Position numbers and translations under genes: made by a program. A stretch of DNA of 64,000 bases, taken from Herbaspirillum sp. ST 5-3. GTDB lineage: Bacteria; Pseudomonadota; Gammaproteobacteria; Burkholderiales; Burkholderiaceae_D. The stretch is taken from assembly GCF_004804275.1 (NCBI RefSeq), contig NZ_STGI01000007.1:186001-250000 (forward strand), given 5' to 3'. Below, in pieces: positions 1-10,803 of the stretch (its first letter is position 1; every line of letters begins with the position of its first letter). The notes beneath the pieces are model-generated. The model was not told the origin of the DNA and ran no database searches. It saw nothing but the letters and a program-made list of their open reading frames with translations.

Positions 1-4
1 TGCT

Positions 5-877
5 ATGAGCGGTAAGGACAAGCGCTTCCCGTTGTCTTTGTCTTCTGTCGTCGAAAAATCCCAAAAGCCGACGCATTTGGCGGGCGGGTCTTCCATCAGG
101 ATTGCCACACCTCAAACGGCGACGCAAAATGCCGCCCAAAATATTGTGGCCAGAACAGCCGAGAGTGCCGAGCTTCAGTCCAGGTCCGCCGCGCGAAACC
201 ATGCTATGCCGTCCGGATCGTCGCGGCCGACGCCGCTGGTTTCCGATGCCGTACGCCTTGCCATGGTGGCGCGTGTTGCGAAACAGGGTGTCAAGGATGG
301 CAAGGTGCTGGCTGCAATGGAAGCGGTACCTCGCCATTTATTCGTGCAGCCCGGTCTCGCAAGCCAGGCCTATATCGACGCGTCTTTGCCGATCGGTCAT
401 CATCAAACGATTTCGCAGCCCTACATCGTGGCGCGAATGATCGAGGTCATGCGCAACAACGCAAATGGCGGGAAGCTCGACAAGGTGCTTGAAATCGGCA
501 CCGGTTGCGGCTATCAGGCCGCCGTATTGTCGCTGGTCGCCAACGAGGTGTATTCAATCGAACGCATCAAGCCATTGCACGAACTGGCCAAAACCAACCT
601 CCGGCCACTGCGAATTGCGAATATCCGATTGCAGTATGGAGATGGTATGCTTGGGCTTCCGAAGGCAGCGCCATTCGACGGTATTATTCTGGCGGCCGCT
701 GGTTTGGAAGTGCCGCAAACCCTGTTGGATCAAATGAGTATCGGTGGCAGGCTGGTAGCCCCTGTAGGCGGGCGTCACCAGGTCCTGCAGCTTATCGAAC
801 GAACCGGCAAGTTCGAATGGACGAATACCACGCTCGAAGATTGCCATTTCGTTCCACTGCGCCCCGGTGTCGTCTAA
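5..877 (+). CDS. pcm: Protein-L-isoaspartate O-methyltransferase
   Basis: Repairs isomerised aspartate residues in ageing proteins by transferring methyl from S-adenosylmethionine to L-isoaspartate; cytoplasmic. The SAM-binding motif [11 protein letters not shown] lies near residues 160-172, and the family motif with [11 protein letters not shown]-like sequence ([17 protein letters not shown]) is upstream. At 290 residues it is about 80 longer than the usual enzyme of about 210; the first 75 residues are low-complexity, Ser/Ala/Thr-rich and without a clear domain, so a later start near residue 68-86 is possible. It precedes nlpD and rpoS, the common proteobacterial order. The function is secure; the start is less so. 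Confidence 0.93.
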   Translation: MSGKDKRFPLSLSSVVEKSQKPTHLAGGSSIRIATPQTATQNAAQNIVARTAESAELQSRSAARNHAMPSGSSRPTPLVSDAVRLAMVARVAKQGVKDGKVLAAMEAVPRHLFVQPGLASQAYIDASLPIGHHQTISQPYIVARMIEVMRNNANGGKLDKVLEIGTGCGYQAAVLSLVANEVYSIERIKPLHELAKTNLRPLRIANIRLQYGDGMLGLPKAAPFDGIILAAAGLEVPQTLLDQMSIGGRLVAPVGGRHQVLQLIERTGKFEWTNTTLEDCHFVPLRPGVV

Positions 878-931
878 TTCCGGATCGGGTCAATCCGATA
901 GTCGAGATGCTGCCGCCCAATGGTTAAATGT

Positions 932-1885
932 ATGAGAATGAACAAAGCACGTTTCGTATTCCTGGCAGTCTTGCCACTCTTGATCACCGCATGCAGCACT
1001 GCGCCTCGTCACACCGCTCCGGTAGTGGAGCGCACCGTTCCAGGACCGAAAGCAGCAGAACCGCCGCGGACAAACGGTCAGTCGACGGCCCCGAAGCAAG
1101 CCGACAGCCGCGGTTACTATGTTGTGAAAAAAGGCGATACGCTGATTCAGATTGCACTCGACTTTGGTCAGAACTATCGCGATCTGGTCGTCTGGAACAA
1201 TCTTGCCAACCCGAACGACATCAAAGTGGATCAGCAATTGCGTGTGTTGCCGCCTGAGGGCGGTGCACAGACCGCGCCCGTTGCCACGTCTTCCGGCGTT
1301 GAGGTTCGCCCCTTGCCTTCGTCATCGTCGGCCAGTGCCAATTCGGTAGCACACAAGTCGGGGCCGCGTGGTGACAAGCGCGCTTACTCGGAAGGCGCGC
1401 TGGCCGAATTGCAGAAGCCGGATACTGCGAGCGCGAGCACATCAACCGCATCGAAAGCCGAGCCGGCCAAGCACGTCGAAAAGATGCCGGACACGACCGC
1501 CGCAGCGGTTCCTGACGAGGAAAACATATCCTGGATCTGGCCGGCGGACGGCAAAATCATTGCAGGCTTCGGTGATGGCAAGCGTGGCATCGATATTGCC
1601 GGCAAGATGGGGCAACCGGTATTAGCGGCGGGATCAGGCAAAGTACTGTATGCTGGCAGCGGTATCCGTGGTTATGGCAATCTCGTTATTGTCAAACATT
1701 CCAATAATTTGCTCTCGGCTTATGCGCACAACAAAACCATCTTCGTAAAAGAGGATCAAAGTGTGAGCAAAGGGCAAAAGATTGCGGAAATGGGAAATTC
1801 CGATGCCGATGAAGTAAAACTGCATTTCGAAATACGCCAGCAAGGGAAGCCGGTCGATCCTTCAAAATTTCTGCCAAGCCGCTAA
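932..1885 (+). CDS. nlpD: Murein hydrolase activator lipoprotein (LysM + M23)
   Basis: Outer-membrane lipoprotein that activates amidases at division. A lipoprotein signal ends in the lipobox LITAC. A LysM domain follows (YYVVKKGDTLIQIALDFG and onward), then a Ser/Ala/Pro-rich linker, then a C-terminal M23-like domain containing GKRGIDIAGKMGQPVLAAG and KLHFEIRQQGKPVDP. The metal-binding His of active M23 peptidases (HxGxD) is replaced by RGIDI, as in NlpD activators that lack peptidase activity. Starts at 920, 932 and 938 are all in frame; none has a strong ribosome site. I prefer 932 or 938 because 920 would put an extra Cys before the signal peptide. The stop codon abuts the rpoS start. Confidence 0.92.
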   Translation: MRMNKARFVFLAVLPLLITACSTAPRHTAPVVERTVPGPKAAEPPRTNGQSTAPKQADSRGYYVVKKGDTLIQIALDFGQNYRDLVVWNNLANPNDIKVDQQLRVLPPEGGAQTAPVATSSGVEVRPLPSSSSASANSVAHKSGPRGDKRAYSEGALAELQKPDTASASTSTASKAEPAKHVEKMPDTTAAAVPDEENISWIWPADGKIIAGFGDGKRGIDIAGKMGQPVLAAGSGKVLYAGSGIRGYGNLVIVKHSNNLLSAYAHNKTIFVKEDQSVSKGQKIAEMGNSDADEVKLHFEIRQQGKPVDPSKFLPSR

Positions 1886-2917
1886 ATGAGCCGCAATCCC
1901 CACGATCCCATTGATGACGAATCCATTCCGGACGAACTCGCGGATGGCATGCCCTTGAATGCCACCGAAGAAGCCGACGCCGGGTTGAATGAAGAGGCCG
2001 ATACTGCGGAACGTGGCGAGGGTACGCCTGCACCAGTGGTTGATCCGGTGGAGGAGTTGAAGACGGTTCTTGCCGCGGAGCTTTCCACCGATACCACGCA
2101 ACATTATCTGAATCAGATCGGCGCTCGCCCGCTCTTGTCGGTGGAAGAGGAAATTCACTTCGCGACGCTGGCCAAGCAGGGTAATTTCGAGGCGCGCCAA
2201 AAGATGATCGAACACAATCTGCGTCTGGTTGTCTCGATTGCCAAGCACTACATCAATCGCGGTGTCGTACTGCTCGATCTCATCGAAGAGGGCAATCTCG
2301 GGCTGATGCGCGCCATCGACAAGTTCGAACCGGAACGCGGTTTTCGCTTTTCCACCTACGCCACCTGGTGGATCCGCCAAAGCATCGAGCGCGCGATCAT
2401 GAATCAGGCGCGCACCGTGCGCTTGCCCGTCCACATGGTCCGCGAGCTGAATCAGATCCTGCGTGCGAAATACCATCTGGAAGCGCAGCATCATGATGGA
2501 AAGGATGCGACCGCCGAGGATATTGCGCATCTTGTGGACAGACCGGTGGAAGATGTGCAGGACATCCTCGCCCTCTCCGAACATGCAACCTCTCTCGACG
2601 CGCCGCTCGACAACGATCCGCAGGCAAGTCTGATGGACATGTTGCCCGGCGATCTGGATGACGGACCCGATTCGCGCGCCGAGCAGCACGAAATGACCAT
2701 TCTGGTGCGCGACTGGTTGAAAAAGCTTCCCGACAAGCAGCGCATCGTCATCATCCGTCGCTTCGGCCTCGATAATGACGATCCGGCTACGCTCGAGGAG
2801 CTGGCGGCCGAAATGAGCGTGACGCGTGAGCGCGTGCGGCAGATTCAGCAGGAAGCATTGGTGAAGCTCAAACGCGCACTGACGGCAAGAGGTGTCGGCA
2901 AGGATGCATTGCTGTGA
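1886..2917 (+). CDS. rpoS: RNA polymerase sigma factor RpoS
   Basis: Sigma factor of stationary phase and general stress. Region 1.2 ([16 protein letters not shown]), region 2 with the core-binding and -10 recognition helices ([33 protein letters not shown]), region 3 and region 4 with the -35 helix-turn-helix ([20 protein letters not shown]) are all present. The acidic N-terminal region of about 60 residues and 343-residue length fit beta-proteobacterial RpoS. The ATG directly follows the nlpD stop (taaATG), so in many proteobacteria the rpoS transcript begins inside nlpD; a promoter there is likely but was not pinpointed. It overlaps the next gene by four bases. Confidence 0.96.
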   Translation: MSRNPHDPIDDESIPDELADGMPLNATEEADAGLNEEADTAERGEGTPAPVVDPVEELKTVLAAELSTDTTQHYLNQIGARPLLSVEEEIHFATLAKQGNFEARQKMIEHNLRLVVSIAKHYINRGVVLLDLIEEGNLGLMRAIDKFEPERGFRFSTYATWWIRQSIERAIMNQARTVRLPVHMVRELNQILRAKYHLEAQHHDGKDATAEDIAHLVDRPVEDVQDILALSEHATSLDAPLDNDPQASLMDMLPGDLDDGPDSRAEQHEMTILVRDWLKKLPDKQRIVIIRRFGLDNDDPATLEELAAEMSVTRERVRQIQQEALVKLKRALTARGVGKDALL

Positions 2918-3684
2918 TTCCGGTATTGGTGTTCGACATCGAGACTATTCCCGATGTGGCTGGCTTGCGCGTGCTGAACAATTATCCGGCTTCCATGAGC
3001 GATGCAGAGGTGGCCACCGCCGCCTTTACCGCCCGGCGAGAGAAAAGCGGCACTGAATTCCTGCAACATCATTTGCATCGTGTCGCAGCGATCTCTTGCG
3101 TTTTCCGCGACAACGAAGGCTTCCGTGTGCGATCGCTCGGAACCCTGGAGGATCAGGAACCGAAACTGGTATATGACTTTTTTCGCATCATCGACAAATA
3201 CACGCCGCAGCTAGTGTCCTGGAATGGCGGCGGCTTCGATTTGCCGGTACTGCATTATCGCGCCATGGTCAACGGTGTGACAGCCTCCCGTTACTGGGAG
3301 ATGGGCGATGAAGATCGCGACTTCAAGTGGAACAACTACCTGAGTCGCTACCATACGCGCCACCTGGACTTGATGGATCTTCTTGCACTCTATACCGGGC
3401 GTGCAAATGCGCCCTTGGACGATCTCGCGAAGCTGTGCGGTTTCCCCGGCAAGCTCGGAGTGGACGGTTCACAGGTCTGGACATTATTCCAGGAAGGTCG
3501 ACTGAATGAGATTCGAGACTACTGCGAGACCGATGTGGTCAATACCTACCTGGTGTACTGCCGGTTTCAGCTCATGCGTGGCCACATGACACAAGCAGAT
3601 TACCAAGAGGAAGTCTCGCTGGTCAGGTCTACGCTGGCGGCACTCGATGGCTCTCACTGGAAGGAATATCTGGCTGCATGGTAG
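2914..3684 (+). CDS. PolB-related 3'-5' exonuclease
   Basis: Predicted DnaQ-fold exonuclease of the family related to the proofreading domain of DNA polymerase B. Exo I is FDIETIPD at the N-terminus ([13 protein letters not shown]), Exo II is in the region [17 protein letters not shown], and Exo III falls in the C-terminal part ([17 protein letters not shown]). No polymerase domain is attached; 256 residues is normal for this family. The start is GTG and overlaps the rpoS stop as GTGA, which suggests translational coupling. The cellular substrate is not known. Confidence 0.85.
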   Translation: MIPVLVFDIETIPDVAGLRVLNNYPASMSDAEVATAAFTARREKSGTEFLQHHLHRVAAISCVFRDNEGFRVRSLGTLEDQEPKLVYDFFRIIDKYTPQLVSWNGGGFDLPVLHYRAMVNGVTASRYWEMGDEDRDFKWNNYLSRYHTRHLDLMDLLALYTGRANAPLDDLAKLCGFPGKLGVDGSQVWTLFQEGRLNEIRDYCETDVVNTYLVYCRFQLMRGHMTQADYQEEVSLVRSTLAALDGSHWKEYLAAW

Positions 3685-3757
3685 AGTGAACTGACTCCTG
3701 CGCTTCCGGCTTTTTTACCAATCGGGTCTCGCTGACCCGGCAATTCAATACAGTCTT

Positions 3758-5101
3758 ATGCAGCACAACCTCATTGATATCGAATCCCTCGACATGGAAG
3801 GTCGGGGTGTTGGCCATTTGCAGAACGAGGACGGTACACCAGGGAAGGTCATCTTCGTGGAAGGTGCGCTGCCGGGCGAGCGTGTCAGCTATCAGTCATT
3901 CCGGAGGAAGCCGAAATGGGAGGCGGCGACACTGACCGAATTGCACCGCGAGTCCTCCCTGCGCGTCAAACCGAAGTGCGTGTATTTCGGTACCTGCGGC
4001 GGCTGCGCCATGCAGCATCTGGAGCCGTCCGCTCAAGTGGCGATCAAGCAGCGTGTACTCGAAGACAATCTGTGGCACATCGGGAAAGTGCGCGCTGAAA
4101 CGATGATGCGACCGATTTACGGCCCGACATGGGGCTATCGCTATCGTGCGCGCCTCTCTGTGCGCAATGTGCAGAAAAAAGGCGGCGTACTGGTCGGGTT
4201 CCACGAAAGGAAATCTTCCTATATCGCGGATATGAAGACCTGCGAAATTCTGCCGCCTCACGTGTCTGCGATGCTGGTACCTTTGCGCAGACTGATCGAA
4301 TCGCTGAGCATTTTCGATCAGATGCCGCAGATCGAGCTCGCGGTTGGAGAAGACGTGACGGCACTGGTTCTTCGCATCATGGCGCCCTTGACGACGGACG
4401 ACCAGGAAAAGCTGAAGATTTTTGCTGATGAACATCGTGTGCAATGGTGGTTGCAGCCGAAGGGGCCGGATACCGTCTATCCGTTCTACCCGACCGATGT
4501 GCAGCTGCATTATTTATTGCCGGAGTTCGGCGTGAAGATGCCGTTCAAGCCGACCGATTTCACGCAGGTGAATCACCATATCAACCGCGTACTGGTGGCG
4601 AAAGCCTTGCGTTTGCTGGATGTTCAGCCGAATGAACGGCTCGCCGACCTGTTCTGCGGGCTTGGAAATTTCACCTTGCCAATCGCAACCCAGGCGCGAG
4701 AAGTTGTAGGGATTGAGGGCAGCACTGCCCTGACGGAGCGCGCGCTGGAAAATGCGCAGGCGAACGGATTGGCGAACAAGACGACCTTCTTGTGCCGTAA
4801 TCTTTTTGAAGCCACCGTGGATGATTTCGCCGCGCTTGGCAAATTCGACCGGATGCTGATCGATCCGCCGCGCGAAGGGGCCATTGCCGTTTGTCAGGCA
4901 ATTGTCGGCCTCGGGGAAAAACAGCCGGAAATGCGTCCGGCGAGGATCGTTTACGTGTCGTGCAATCCGTCGACACTCGCGCGAGATGCGGGCTTCCTGG
5001 TGCATCAGGGTGGCTACGTTTTACGTCAGGCGGGCGTGGTCAATATGTTCCCGCACACGGCGCATGTGGAATCGATTGCCGTGTTCGAACTCCCGCACTG
5101 A
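3758..5101 (+). CDS. rlmD: 23S rRNA (uracil1939-C5)-methyltransferase
   Basis: Methylates a uracil of 23S rRNA using SAM. An N-terminal TRAM domain (residues 1-60) is followed by the iron-sulfur cysteines [10 protein letters not shown], then the central domain and the Rossmann methyltransferase with [11 protein letters not shown], the [13 protein letters not shown] motif and the catalytic Cys in [13 protein letters not shown]. The 447-residue length fits. A small hairpin at 3723-3739 lies just upstream in the leader. A bidirectional terminator follows the stop and separates it from the convergent membrane protein gene. Confidence 0.94.
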   Translation: MQHNLIDIESLDMEGRGVGHLQNEDGTPGKVIFVEGALPGERVSYQSFRRKPKWEAATLTELHRESSLRVKPKCVYFGTCGGCAMQHLEPSAQVAIKQRVLEDNLWHIGKVRAETMMRPIYGPTWGYRYRARLSVRNVQKKGGVLVGFHERKSSYIADMKTCEILPPHVSAMLVPLRRLIESLSIFDQMPQIELAVGEDVTALVLRIMAPLTTDDQEKLKIFADEHRVQWWLQPKGPDTVYPFYPTDVQLHYLLPEFGVKMPFKPTDFTQVNHHINRVLVAKALRLLDVQPNERLADLFCGLGNFTLPIATQAREVVGIEGSTALTERALENAQANGLANKTTFLCRNLFEATVDDFAALGKFDRMLIDPPREGAIAVCQAIVGLGEKQPEMRPARIVYVSCNPSTLARDAGFLVHQGGYVLRQAGVVNMFPHTAHVESIAVFELPH

Positions 5102-5114
5102 CTTCTTTCCGACG

Positions 5115-5145
5115 AAAAAAGCCGATCCGGAGATCGGCTTTTTTT
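5115..5145. terminator. Bidirectional Rho-independent terminator
   Basis: A 7-bp perfect stem GCCGATC/GATCGGC with a four-base loop is flanked by six A residues on the left and seven T residues on the right. It therefore works for both rlmD (rightward) and the BI-1 family gene (leftward), which converge here. Confidence 0.9.
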
Positions 5146-5162
5146 ATTTCGTTCCTGAGGTG

Positions 5163-5855
5163 TTAATCTCGCTCGCCGCCGAATATGCCCAGCAATGCCA
5201 GCAAGTTGCTGAAGATATTGTAGACGTCAAGATAGATCGCTAGTGTCGCCGTGATGTAGTTGGTTTCTCCGCCATTGATGATCTGTTGAACATCGAACAA
5301 GATGTAGGCAGAAAAGATCGCAATAGCCAACACCGAGATCACGAGAAATAGTGCGGGGATTTGCAGAAACGCGTTTGCGAGTGCAGCTACCAGGATTACA
5401 AGGACACCGGCGAAAAGCCATTTTCCCAAACCGGAAAAATCACGCTTGGAAACGGTGGCGATTGTCGCCATGCCACCGAAAATGATCGCAGTGCCGCCGA
5501 ACGCGGTCATGATCAGCGATGCACCATTCGAAAAGCCGAGTACCAGTCCGACCAGGCGCGACAGCATCAGGCCCATGAAGAACGTAAAGCCGAGCAAAAT
5601 TGCGACGCCCAAGCCCGAGTTCTTGGTTTTCTCGATGGCATAGAAGAATCCGAACGCAATTGCCAGAAAAGCCATGAATCCGATGGCAGGGCTGCCAGAG
5701 AAGAACGAAAACTTGATCTGTACACCCAGCCATGCACCAAGTACCGTCGGAATCATGGAAATCGCGAGCAGCCAGTAGGTATTGCGCAGCACGCGGTTGC
5801 GCACAAGAAGCGCTTCACTCGACGCGCCGTAAGTTTGTTGCAGATGTTGATCCAT
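5163..5855 (-). CDS. Bax inhibitor-1/YccA family membrane protein
   Basis: Inner-membrane protein of the BI-1 (TMBIM/YccA) family; related YccA interacts with the FtsH protease, and other members leak calcium. Seven hydrophobic segments are visible from TYWLLAISMIPTVLGAWL to IFSNLLALLGIFGG, and the C-terminal signature YITATLAIYLDVYNIFSNLLALL is typical. I chose the ATG at 5855 (MDQHLQQTYG) because GGAGG lies just upstream; a longer reading frame extends 11 codons further. The gene is monocistronic and faces rlmD. The FtsH link is attractive because hflK/hflC also occur in the window, but they are not adjacent. Confidence 0.88.
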   Translation of the reverse strand: MDQHLQQTYGASSEALLVRNRVLRNTYWLLAISMIPTVLGAWLGVQIKFSFFSGSPAIGFMAFLAIAFGFFYAIEKTKNSGLGVAILLGFTFFMGLMLSRLVGLVLGFSNGASLIMTAFGGTAIIFGGMATIATVSKRDFSGLGKWLFAGVLVILVAALANAFLQIPALFLVISVLAIAIFSAYILFDVQQIINGGETNYITATLAIYLDVYNIFSNLLALLGIFGGERD

Positions 5856-6002
5856 GCTATTGCCTCCGTTTGGTGTCATGCGGAACAAGGTGGCGAAAGC
5901 ATAACACGCACCTATACCCGTTAGGATAGTCCAAGGCGGGTGAAGTTCTGGTCAAGGTATGGTCTTGCCGCCCTGACAGCTCTTCGGAAAGGGGTTTCAT
6001 GC

Positions 6003-6008
6003 TATAAT
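6003..6008 (+). promoter_or_regulatory. Probable -10 element before ndk
   Basis: A consensus TATAAT lies 64 bases before the ndk start in an A/T-rich leader. No good -35 hexamer is found at 16-18 bases; CTGACA is present 24 bases upstream. The call rests on the -10 alone. Confidence 0.5.
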
Positions 6009-6071
6009 TAAAGGTTAGTTGAATCCTTAATTATTAATCTTAACCCTTTCTTTTTATTGGAGTTTTTACAG

Positions 6072-6497
6072 ATGGCAATCGAACGCACCCTGTCGATCAT
6101 CAAACCGGACGCCGTTGCAAAGAACGTGATCGGCCAGATTTACGCTCGTTTCGAAAACGCAGGCCTCAAGATTGTCGCTGCGCGCATGGCGCAACTCTCC
6201 CGCGCCGAAGCGGAGGGTTTCTACGCCGTCCATCGTGAGCGTCCGTTCTTCAAGGATCTGGTCGATTTCATGGTTTCGGGTCCGGTCATGATCCAAGTGC
6301 TGGAAGGCGAAAACGCAATTGCGAAAAACCGTGAACTGATGGGCGCAACCGATCCGAAGAAGGCAGACAAGGGCACGATCCGCGCTGACTTCGCCGACTC
6401 GATCGACGCCAACGCCGTGCACGGCTCCGATGCACCGGAAACCGCCAAGGTGGAAATCGGCTATTTCTTCCCGGCCCTGAACGTTTACTCTCGTTAA
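6072..6497 (+). CDS. ndk: Nucleoside diphosphate kinase
   Basis: Transfers gamma-phosphate between nucleoside tri- and diphosphates. [18 protein letters not shown] is the conserved N-terminus; the active-site His is in [12 protein letters not shown]. 141 residues is the standard length. ATG at 6072 is preceded by GGAG at 6059-6062; an in-frame TTG at 6057 is rejected. It begins a long co-directional gene run. A stem (GTTCA..TGAAC with CCTTGA/TCAAGG) lies between ndk and rlmN. Confidence 0.97.
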   Translation: MAIERTLSIIKPDAVAKNVIGQIYARFENAGLKIVAARMAQLSRAEAEGFYAVHRERPFFKDLVDFMVSGPVMIQVLEGENAIAKNRELMGATDPKKADKGTIRADFADSIDANAVHGSDAPETAKVEIGYFFPALNVYSR

Positions 6498-6562
6498 TTG
6501 AAATGTCGTTCACCTTGATGAGACTGTTACCTCAAGGATGAACGGCGCTATGAAATACAACT

Positions 6563-7732
6563 ATGACGGCTCTCACCAATTTGCTGGATCTCGATCCCGC
6601 GCAACTTGTCGCTTACTGTGCCGAGTTGGGGGAGAAGCCGTTTCGCGCGAAGCAGTTGCAGCGCTGGATCCATCAATTCGGCGCCAGCGATTTCGACGCG
6701 ATGACCGACCTGGCCAAATCGTTGCGCGACAAGCTCAAGACGCGTGCAACGATTGCCGCGCCGGCGGTGATCAGCGACCATACCTCTGCTGATGGCACTC
6801 GCAAGTGGCTCTTGGACGTCGGCCAGGGCAATGCCGTTGAAACCGTATTCATCCCCGAAGAAAACCGTGGCACGCTTTGCGTATCGACGCAGGCTGGATG
6901 CGCGGTCAATTGCCGCTTTTGCTCGACCGGCAAGCAGGGCTTCAGTCGTAACCTCACCGTAGGTGAAATCATCGGCCAGCTGTGGATGGCGGAATTCGAA
7001 CTGCGCAAGAGCAAGGGCATCGAGCCGGGTCCGAAAGGCGAGCGCCAGATCACCAACGTTGTAATGATGGGCATGGGCGAGCCGCTGCTGAACTTCGAGC
7101 CGACGGTCACGGCGCTCAAGCTGATGCTGGACGATAACGCGTATGGTCTCTCGCGCCGCCGTGTTACCGTATCGACCAGCGGCGTGGTGCCGATGATCGA
7201 CAAGCTGTCGCAGGAATGCCCGGTTGCATTGGCTGTCTCGCTCCATGCGTCCAATGATGCACTGCGTGACGGCCTGGTACCTTTGAACAAAAAATACCCG
7301 CTGGCCGAACTGATGGCAGCGTGCCGTCGTTATCTCGACTATGCGCCTCGGGACTTCATTACCTTTGAGTATTGCATGCTGGACGGCGTCAACGATAGTG
7401 ACGCGCACGCGCGCGAACTGGTGGCGCTGGTCCAGAACGGCGCTGAGTCCGTCCCTTGCAAATTCAACCTGATTCCATTCAACCCGTTCCCGGAGTCCGG
7501 GTTGAAGCGCTCCAACAACGCACGCATCAAGGCGTTCGCGCAGATTCTGATGGATGCCGGTGTTGTTACCACAATTCGAAAGACGCGCGGCGACGACATC
7601 GACGCCGCATGCGGTCAATTGGCAGGCGAGGTGCAGGACCGTACCAAGGTGCAGGAGCGCATGCAGAAAATGGCGGAATACCAGAAGAAGTTCGGCAAGG
7701 ATTTTGGCCGCATCATAGAGGTACCCAGGTGA
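6563..7732 (+). CDS. rlmN: Dual-specificity 23S rRNA/tRNA adenine-C2 methyltransferase
   Basis: Radical-SAM enzyme that methylates C2 of A2503 in 23S rRNA and A37 of some tRNAs. The radical-SAM cluster motif [11 protein letters not shown] is clear; the resting methyl-carrier Cys is near the C-terminus in [18 protein letters not shown] and [12 protein letters not shown] are family signatures. 389 residues is normal. The stop overlaps the start of the following pilW-like gene, so the two are probably co-transcribed and coupled. Confidence 0.96.
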   Translation: MTALTNLLDLDPAQLVAYCAELGEKPFRAKQLQRWIHQFGASDFDAMTDLAKSLRDKLKTRATIAAPAVISDHTSADGTRKWLLDVGQGNAVETVFIPEENRGTLCVSTQAGCAVNCRFCSTGKQGFSRNLTVGEIIGQLWMAEFELRKSKGIEPGPKGERQITNVVMMGMGEPLLNFEPTVTALKLMLDDNAYGLSRRRVTVSTSGVVPMIDKLSQECPVALAVSLHASNDALRDGLVPLNKKYPLAELMAACRRYLDYAPRDFITFEYCMLDGVNDSDAHARELVALVQNGAESVPCKFNLIPFNPFPESGLKRSNNARIKAFAQILMDAGVVTTIRKTRGDDIDAACGQLAGEVQDRTKVQERMQKMAEYQKKFGKDFGRIIEVPR

Positions 7733-8529
7733 TCAAAAAAAGCGTCTTGACCCGGATCATTCCCCTCATCGCGTCGGTTATTCTGTTCACGGCTTGCGGA
7801 TCGAACCCTACTGCCGGTTCGCAAGGCGAATTGCCTACCAGCTCGGATCAAACCGACAACCAGAGGCGCGCGCGCATCCGCCTGCAATTGGCCGTCGGCT
7901 ATTATCAGCAGCGCCAGTTGCCGGTTGCGCTGGATGAGATCAAGCTGGCACTGCAGGCAGATCCCGAATTCGCGGAAGCCTATGGCATGCGGGCGTTGAT
8001 TTACATGGATATGGGCGAGAATCGTCTGGCGGAAGATAATTTCCAGCAAGCGCTGAGGCTTGCTCCCAATTCTCCCGACGTCAACAATAATTACGGCTGG
8101 TATCTCTGCCAAAATGGCAAGGAAAAACAGTCGATCGCTTATTTCGAGGCGGCTCTAAAGAGTCACGCTTACCAGTCGCCGGCGAAAGCACTGAACAATG
8201 CAGGCATCTGCAGTCTGAAACTGAAGGACAATGCGGCGGCCGAGCGATATTTCACGCGAGCTTTTCAGTACGATCCGGCCAATCCGTCCACCAATGCCAA
8301 TCTTGCCAAGCTCCATTACGATCGAGGCGACTATGAGCGTGCGCGTTTCTATATCGGCCGCGTGATGAAGGCCGAGGTGATGACTGCGGACGTGTTGTGG
8401 CTCGCAATCAAGATCGAACACAAGCTCGGTGACAAGATGGCGGAATCCAGCCTTGCCACGCAGTTGCGTCGTCGGCACGCTGGTTCTGCGGAATTCGCTG
8501 CGTATCAACGTGGAGCCTTTGATGAGTGA
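7729..8529 (+). CDS. pilW: Type IV pilus biogenesis lipoprotein, TPR repeats
   Basis: Outer-membrane pilotin-type lipoprotein (PilF/PilW) that places the secretin PilQ. The start is GTG at 7729, overlapping the rlmN TGA; it gives the signal [21 protein letters not shown] and the lipobox LFTAC. Tetratricopeptide repeats follow ([40 protein letters not shown], and others). About 266 residues, as in the family. It sits between rlmN and rodZ in the usual order. Another in-frame start far upstream lies inside rlmN and is rejected. Confidence 0.88.
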   Translation: MIKKSVLTRIIPLIASVILFTACGSNPTAGSQGELPTSSDQTDNQRRARIRLQLAVGYYQQRQLPVALDEIKLALQADPEFAEAYGMRALIYMDMGENRLAEDNFQQALRLAPNSPDVNNNYGWYLCQNGKEKQSIAYFEAALKSHAYQSPAKALNNAGICSLKLKDNAAAERYFTRAFQYDPANPSTNANLAKLHYDRGDYERARFYIGRVMKAEVMTADVLWLAIKIEHKLGDKMAESSLATQLRRRHAGSAEFAAYQRGAFDE

Positions 8530-9490
8530 GCCAGGAGTGAACGATTCTCCGGCCGCGAATGGCGGTCAGGGAGATGGTCAGCCACCGGCGTCCGAGCCGC
8601 AAATGACATCGCCGGGCGCCCGGCTGGCAGCGTACCGCAAGGAGCGCGGATGGACGATTGAGCAAGTGGCAAGTCAGCTCAATCTTGCTCCGAGGCAGAT
8701 TGTGGCCATTGAGAGCGATGACTACCCCGCGCTGCCAGGCATGCCGATTGTGCGCGGCTTCATTCGTGCATATGCAAAGCTGCTGAAAATCGATCCGGCG
8801 CCGTTGCTGGCAACACTTGGTGGCGAAACAGTTCTCGCACACGAGCCGATTGCACCGCGCAAGACCCTTTCGACGCCATTTTCGGAAAAGCGCCTTCCTT
8901 CGATGGTGGAACGCCCTGGGCTCTCATCGAAATGGATTGTCGGACTGCTACTGATTATCCTGGTCGGTGTTGCGATTTGGGCTACGCAGTGGAGAGGCGA
9001 CTCCGGTGGGCCTTCAAAGCCAATGCCTTCCGAGACAAAGCTTGAAGTGACGCCAGCACCAAATACTGCCGAGGTTCCGGCGAAACCGACAGAGTCTGCT
9101 GCACAGCCGGCAGAAGCCAATGCGCCAACTGGTAATGCAGCACCCGCACCGGAACAGGCGCCTGCCGCGACGAATAGCGTTCCAGCGCTGAATGCGCCCG
9201 CCAACCCGGCCCCAGCCACTCCAAGTGCGGCTGAAGTTCCGGCAGCCGCTGGCAAGGACACGCTGCAGTTCAAGGTACGCGAGGACTCGTGGATTGAAAT
9301 CAGGCGCAAGTCAAACAATGATGTTGTCCTTTCGCGCGTTGTTAAAGCGGGAGAAACAGAGACAGTCGAAGTCACGGAGCCGGTTTCGGTCGTGATCGGA
9401 AACGCCTCGGGCGTCGAGGCCAGTCTGCGTGGGGCGCCTTTGGCGCTGAAGGCTGGTCGCGGCAACGTAGCCCGATTAAACCTTAAGTAA
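8522..9490 (+). CDS. rodZ: Cytoskeletal/cell-shape protein RodZ
   Basis: Membrane protein that anchors MreB. An N-terminal Cro/CI-like helix-turn-helix (residues about 30-95: [20 protein letters not shown] and [19 protein letters not shown]) is followed by one membrane segment ([18 protein letters not shown]), a Pro/Ala-rich periplasmic linker and a C-terminal DUF4115 domain ([21 protein letters not shown]). ATG at 8522 overlaps the end of pilW by eight bases, and the upstream in-frame codons are rejected as they lie in pilW. Confidence 0.9.
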   Translation: MSEPGVNDSPAANGGQGDGQPPASEPQMTSPGARLAAYRKERGWTIEQVASQLNLAPRQIVAIESDDYPALPGMPIVRGFIRAYAKLLKIDPAPLLATLGGETVLAHEPIAPRKTLSTPFSEKRLPSMVERPGLSSKWIVGLLLIILVGVAIWATQWRGDSGGPSKPMPSETKLEVTPAPNTAEVPAKPTESAAQPAEANAPTGNAAPAPEQAPAATNSVPALNAPANPAPATPSAAEVPAAAGKDTLQFKVREDSWIEIRRKSNNDVVLSRVVKAGETETVEVTEPVSVVIGNASGVEASLRGAPLALKAGRGNVARLNLK

Positions 9491-9492
9491 AG

Positions 9493-10770
9493 ATGGCAAT
9501 GGTACTAGCGAATCTCCCCATTGAATCCGGACCATTGTCACGCCGACAAAATCGCAGCGTTACGGTACGCTACGGCCAGCGGCAAGTCGTTGTCGGCGGC
9601 CTCGCACCCGTGGTCGTCCAGTCGATGACCAATACAGATACCGCTGATGCCATTGCCACTGCGATTCAAGTCAAGGACTTGGCACGTGCTGGGTCCGAAT
9701 TGGTTCGCATCACAGTGAACAATCCGGAAGCCGCTGCGGCAGTTGTTACGATCCGGGAGCAGCTCGACAAGATGGGGGTGGATGTCCCGCTGGTTGGCGA
9801 TTTCCACTATAACGGGCACAAGCTGCTTCTCGATTATCCTGATTGCGCGCAGGCCCTGTCCAAATACCGGATCAACCCAGGAAATGTCGGGCAGGGCGCC
9901 AAGCGCGACACCCAGTTCGCCCAGATGATCGAGGTGGCGTGCAAGTACGATAAACCGGTGCGCATCGGTGTGAATTGGGGCAGTCTCGATCAGGCTTTGC
10001 TGGCACGTATCATGGATGAAAATGCGCAGCGCGCGCAGCCCTGGGATGCGCAGTCGGTGATGTATGAAGCACTGGTTACGTCGGCGATCGAGAACGCGCA
10101 GCGCGCAGAGGAACTTGGCCTCCCGGGTGACAAGATCATCCTGTCATGCAAAGTGTCCGGCGTGCAGGACTTGATCGCGGTATATCGAGAGCTTGCAAGG
10201 CGCAGCGATTATCCGCTGCATCTCGGCTTGACTGAGGCGGGCATGGGCAGCAAGGGCATAGTCGCGTCGACTGCTGCATTGTCAGTGCTTCTGCAGGAGG
10301 GTATCGGCGATACCATTCGCATCTCGCTGACGCCGGAACCGGGTGGCGACCGTACCAAGGAAGTCGTGGTCGCGCAGGAAATCCTGCAAACCATGGGGTT
10401 GCGCAAATTTGCACCGATGGTTATCGCCTGCCCAGGCTGCGGACGCACGACGTCGACGGTGTTCCAGGAATTGGCCGACAAGATCCAGACCTATCTGCGC
10501 GACCAGATGCCGGTCTGGAAAAAGCAGTATCCCGGCGTCGAGAACATGAACGTCGCCGTCATGGGATGCATCGTGAATGGTCCCGGCGAATCCAAGCATG
10601 CAAACATCGGCATCAGCCTGCCGGGTACGGGAGAGTCGCCGGCAGCCCCCGTTTTTGTCGACGGCGAAAAGAAGATCACCTTGCGTGGCGAACGCATTGC
10701 CGAAGAGTTCCAGGCGATTGTGCTGGATTACGTCAAAACCCGTTATGGAAAAGAAGCGGTTCAGGGCTAG
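9493..10770 (+). CDS. ispG: 4-Hydroxy-3-methylbut-2-enyl diphosphate synthase
   Basis: Iron-sulfur enzyme of the non-mevalonate isoprenoid pathway. The TIM-barrel start [14 protein letters not shown] is conserved. Cluster ligands are in ACPGCGRTT and [21 protein letters not shown]. Length 425 fits. It starts two bases after rodZ stops. It is followed by hisS, as in many beta- and gammaproteobacteria. Confidence 0.96.
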   Translation: MAMVLANLPIESGPLSRRQNRSVTVRYGQRQVVVGGLAPVVVQSMTNTDTADAIATAIQVKDLARAGSELVRITVNNPEAAAAVVTIREQLDKMGVDVPLVGDFHYNGHKLLLDYPDCAQALSKYRINPGNVGQGAKRDTQFAQMIEVACKYDKPVRIGVNWGSLDQALLARIMDENAQRAQPWDAQSVMYEALVTSAIENAQRAEELGLPGDKIILSCKVSGVQDLIAVYRELARRSDYPLHLGLTEAGMGSKGIVASTAALSVLLQEGIGDTIRISLTPEPGGDRTKEVVVAQEILQTMGLRKFAPMVIACPGCGRTTSTVFQELADKIQTYLRDQMPVWKKQYPGVENMNVAVMGCIVNGPGESKHANIGISLPGTGESPAAPVFVDGEKKITLRGERIAEEFQAIVLDYVKTRYGKEAVQG

Positions 10771-10803
10771 ATTTAGTCGAACTGCACATTAAATTCGAAG
10801 AGC

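Noticed and set aside
6057-6071. TTG start for ndk
   Set aside because: Overlaps the ribosome site GGAG; the ATG at 6072 gives the conserved N-terminus.
6548-7618. 356-codon open frame antisense to rlmN
   Set aside because: Fully covered by rlmN with its radical-SAM motif; no independent ribosome site or domain.
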